Part shown: positions 4,397 through 5,385 of the stretch, one piece after another | Numbering within the stretch: position 1 is the first letter of the stretch | Layout: every line of letters starts with the position of its first letter | Source of the DNA: an uncultured Eubacteriales bacterium | Lineage (GTDB): Bacteria; Bacillota; Clostridia; Christensenellales; CAG-314 | Length of the DNA stretch: 5,385 nucleotides | Assembly: GCA_948938605.1 (NCBI GenBank) | Contig: CARAIG010000006.1 | Span: 1 to 5,385 of the forward strand | Direction: 5' to 3' | Made by a program: the position numbers and the translations under genes | The notes under the pieces: model-generated | Seen by the model: the letters and a program-made list of their open reading frames with translations, nothing else | What the model was told of the DNA's origin: nothing | The model's database searches: none

Positions 4397-5385
4397 GCCA
4401 ACAAGAAATGATAGATGAAGGTCTTTTTACCGAACAGGACTATAAAGAGTTTTACGAGCTTGAAAACGGTCCGCTTAAAGGCTTTGAAAAAACGGGCGAG
4501 ATTAAATTCGGAATTGACATAGACAAAAAAGATAGCGGCGTACCGTTCAGATACCCGAATTGGCAAGACGAGATAGAACCCGTCGGACAGACGGAAAAGG
4601 AAGCCGAAGAACCGAAGCACCCTATGTATCCGTACTACAAACGGTATATGGACGCGCAAAAGCAATATCCGCAAGCAATCGTGTTTATGCGTTTGGGCGA
4701 TTTTTACGAAATGCTTGGGGATAGCGCGGTTATAGCGTCGAAAACATTGGATTTAACGCTTACGGGGCGCGACGTAGGCTTGTCCGAAAGAGTGGCTATG
4801 TGCGGTGTACCGTATCACGCTATGGATAAGTATTTGGACAAAATGCTTGAATCCCGCGGCGTAGTCTTGATAGAGCCGGACAAAGAGCCTATCTATATTC
4901 TATCTCACGCGGAAGCTCTCGGACAGAGTGCGGAAACGGAAGAAGAAAAGCCGAAGCCCACGATAACGGAAATACCGAACAGCGAGCCTACGCCGTTTGA
5001 TGACGGACAGTTTGAAACGGATGACGATTGGCGAAGCGAGCTTATAGCCGAGCTTGACGAAACGGACGAAGAGCAGTCGGAAGATTACGCCGAGCTTGAA
5101 GATGAGGAAGAATCTGACGAAACGGGCGATGACTTTGACGATAGCGAACCCGCCGAACAGGACGAGGTAGACGATTCGGACGAGCCGACCGAACAGCCGA
5201 AAGATAAAGTCAAATCCACGCCGAAAAAGGGCGAAAAGGGCATAAAAGAGCGTAAGCGCAAAGAAAAGCCGCAACTGTCTATGTTTGATTTGCTCAATCC
5301 GCAGGAGAAGTCGCGGTTGGAGCAAATAATAGAAATAGAGCTAAAATACGGCAGGCATAGTTTATTGCGGCAGTTGTGGAAAAGC
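4198..5385 (+). CDS. Mobile-element-type protein with MutS domain I and acidic linker; start unclear, 3' end outside window
   Basis: This frame (one base back from lexA's) is open from 4180 to the window end. It has natural-looking sequence from about 4204 (NYKGYDILLRWTHPES). No ATG occurs before 4360; possible starts are ATT 4198, TTG 4228 (AAAGG 13 bases upstream) or ATG 4360. Counting from 4198, residues 3-105 form a conserved-looking N-terminal region (CEVYIG, GHYDNSDNS, MFNFLSGSGWV, GFEKTGEIKF) that I associate with proteins of Clostridia integrative elements. Residues 143-228 are a MutS domain I: MYPYYKRYMDAQKQYP, GDFYEML with the mismatch-reading Phe-X-Glu (F169, E171), LTLTGRD and MCGVPYHAMDKYL. 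There is no room here for the other MutS domains before a linker of about 100 residues rich in Asp/Glu, then a Lys/Arg-rich stretch, then QLSMFDLLNPQEK. It may continue into a helicase- or methylase-like part outside the window. Co-transcription with lexA is likely because no terminator or promoter lies between. Confidence 0.8.
   Translation, partial: MSNYKGYDILLRWTHPESTDRECEVYIGKRENYDNKGHYDNSDNSLLLLSTNEKMFNFLSGSGWVLSQQEMIDEGLFTEQDYKEFYELENGPLKGFEKTGEIKFGIDIDKKDSGVPFRYPNWQDEIEPVGQTEKEAEEPKHPMYPYYKRYMDAQKQYPQAIVFMRLGDFYEMLGDSAVIASKTLDLTLTGRDVGLSERVAMCGVPYHAMDKYLDKMLESRGVVLIEPDKEPIYILSHAEALGQSAETEEEKPKPTITEIPNSEPTPFDDGQFETDDDWRSELIAELDETDEEQSEDYAELEDEEESDETGDDFDDSEPAEQDEVDDSDEPTEQPKDKVKSTPKKGEKGIKERKRKEKPQLSMFDLLNPQEKSRLEQIIEIELKYGRHSLLRQLWKS
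5272..5286 (+). other. QLSMF motif, candidate sliding-clamp (DnaN) binding site
   Basis: The codons read Q-L-S-M-F within the MutS-I-containing protein. It closely matches the bacterial beta-clamp binding consensus QL[SD]LF, differing by Leu to Met. It lies at the end of a long disordered linker, directly after a basic stretch, as clamp motifs commonly do. Confidence 0.4.

Noticed and set aside
4900..5325. Long minus-strand open frames opposite the acidic linker
   Set aside because: They mirror a GAA/GAC-rich linker on the plus strand and encode low-complexity Phe/Arg/Leu or Ser-rich strings with no ribosome site or promoter.
1..5385. CRISPR arrays, tRNA or rRNA genes, IS ends, attachment sites
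   Set aside because: No regularly spaced repeats, no clover-leaf or rRNA-like stretch, no transposase or integrase frame, and no flanking direct repeats were seen.

Overview
The window looks like a low- to mid-GC Firmicutes (Clostridia-type) genome carrying part of a mobile or accessory region. Signs of this are sigma-A promoters of TTGNNN-17-TATAAT type with TG extended -10 boxes, AGGAGG-like ribosome binding sites, a TTG start, a LexA that resembles the Firmicutes form, and a downstream protein of a kind I associate with clostridial integrative and conjugative elements. No species can be named from the sequence.

Layout. (1) 1-305, minus strand: the 5' part of an XRE-type helix-turn-helix protein with a membrane segment, read leftward from a clear extended -10 promoter (342-370). 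(2) 443-2315, plus strand: a second good promoter drives a two-gene unit. It encodes a two-pass membrane protein with DUF3592-like beta domains (541-1311) and a WYL-domain transcription regulator (1335-2315). A 45-base scrap matching the 3' end of the membrane-protein gene lies between promoter and gene, so a related copy once stood upstream. (3) 2343-3404: a small two-pass membrane protein with a cytosolic zinc ribbon (TTG start), then a small lipoprotein. The zinc-ribbon gene has a strong promoter of its own; the lipoprotein gene has a weaker candidate. A hairpin and a good intrinsic terminator (3451-3486) close this block. (4) 3549-end: a LexA-family self-cleaving repressor with a strong promoter and two candidate operators, followed with no gap by a large open frame that leaves the window. 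That frame holds a conserved-looking N-terminal region, a MutS domain I with its Phe-X-Glu mismatch-reading motif, a long acidic linker, a basic stretch and a QLSMF motif like those that bind the DNA sliding clamp.

How the parts may work together. The two left transcription regulators (XRE, WYL) sit around small envelope proteins of unknown role, as in many accessory islands. On the right, a damage-responsive repressor appears to be co-transcribed with a putative DNA-transaction protein (MutS-I plus possible clamp binding). This would suit SOS-linked control of a mobile element, but that is inference.

The two oddest places are the lexA/MutS-I junction, where lexA lacks a stop at the usual end and the next gene lacks a normal start, and the displaced gene tail at 484-528.
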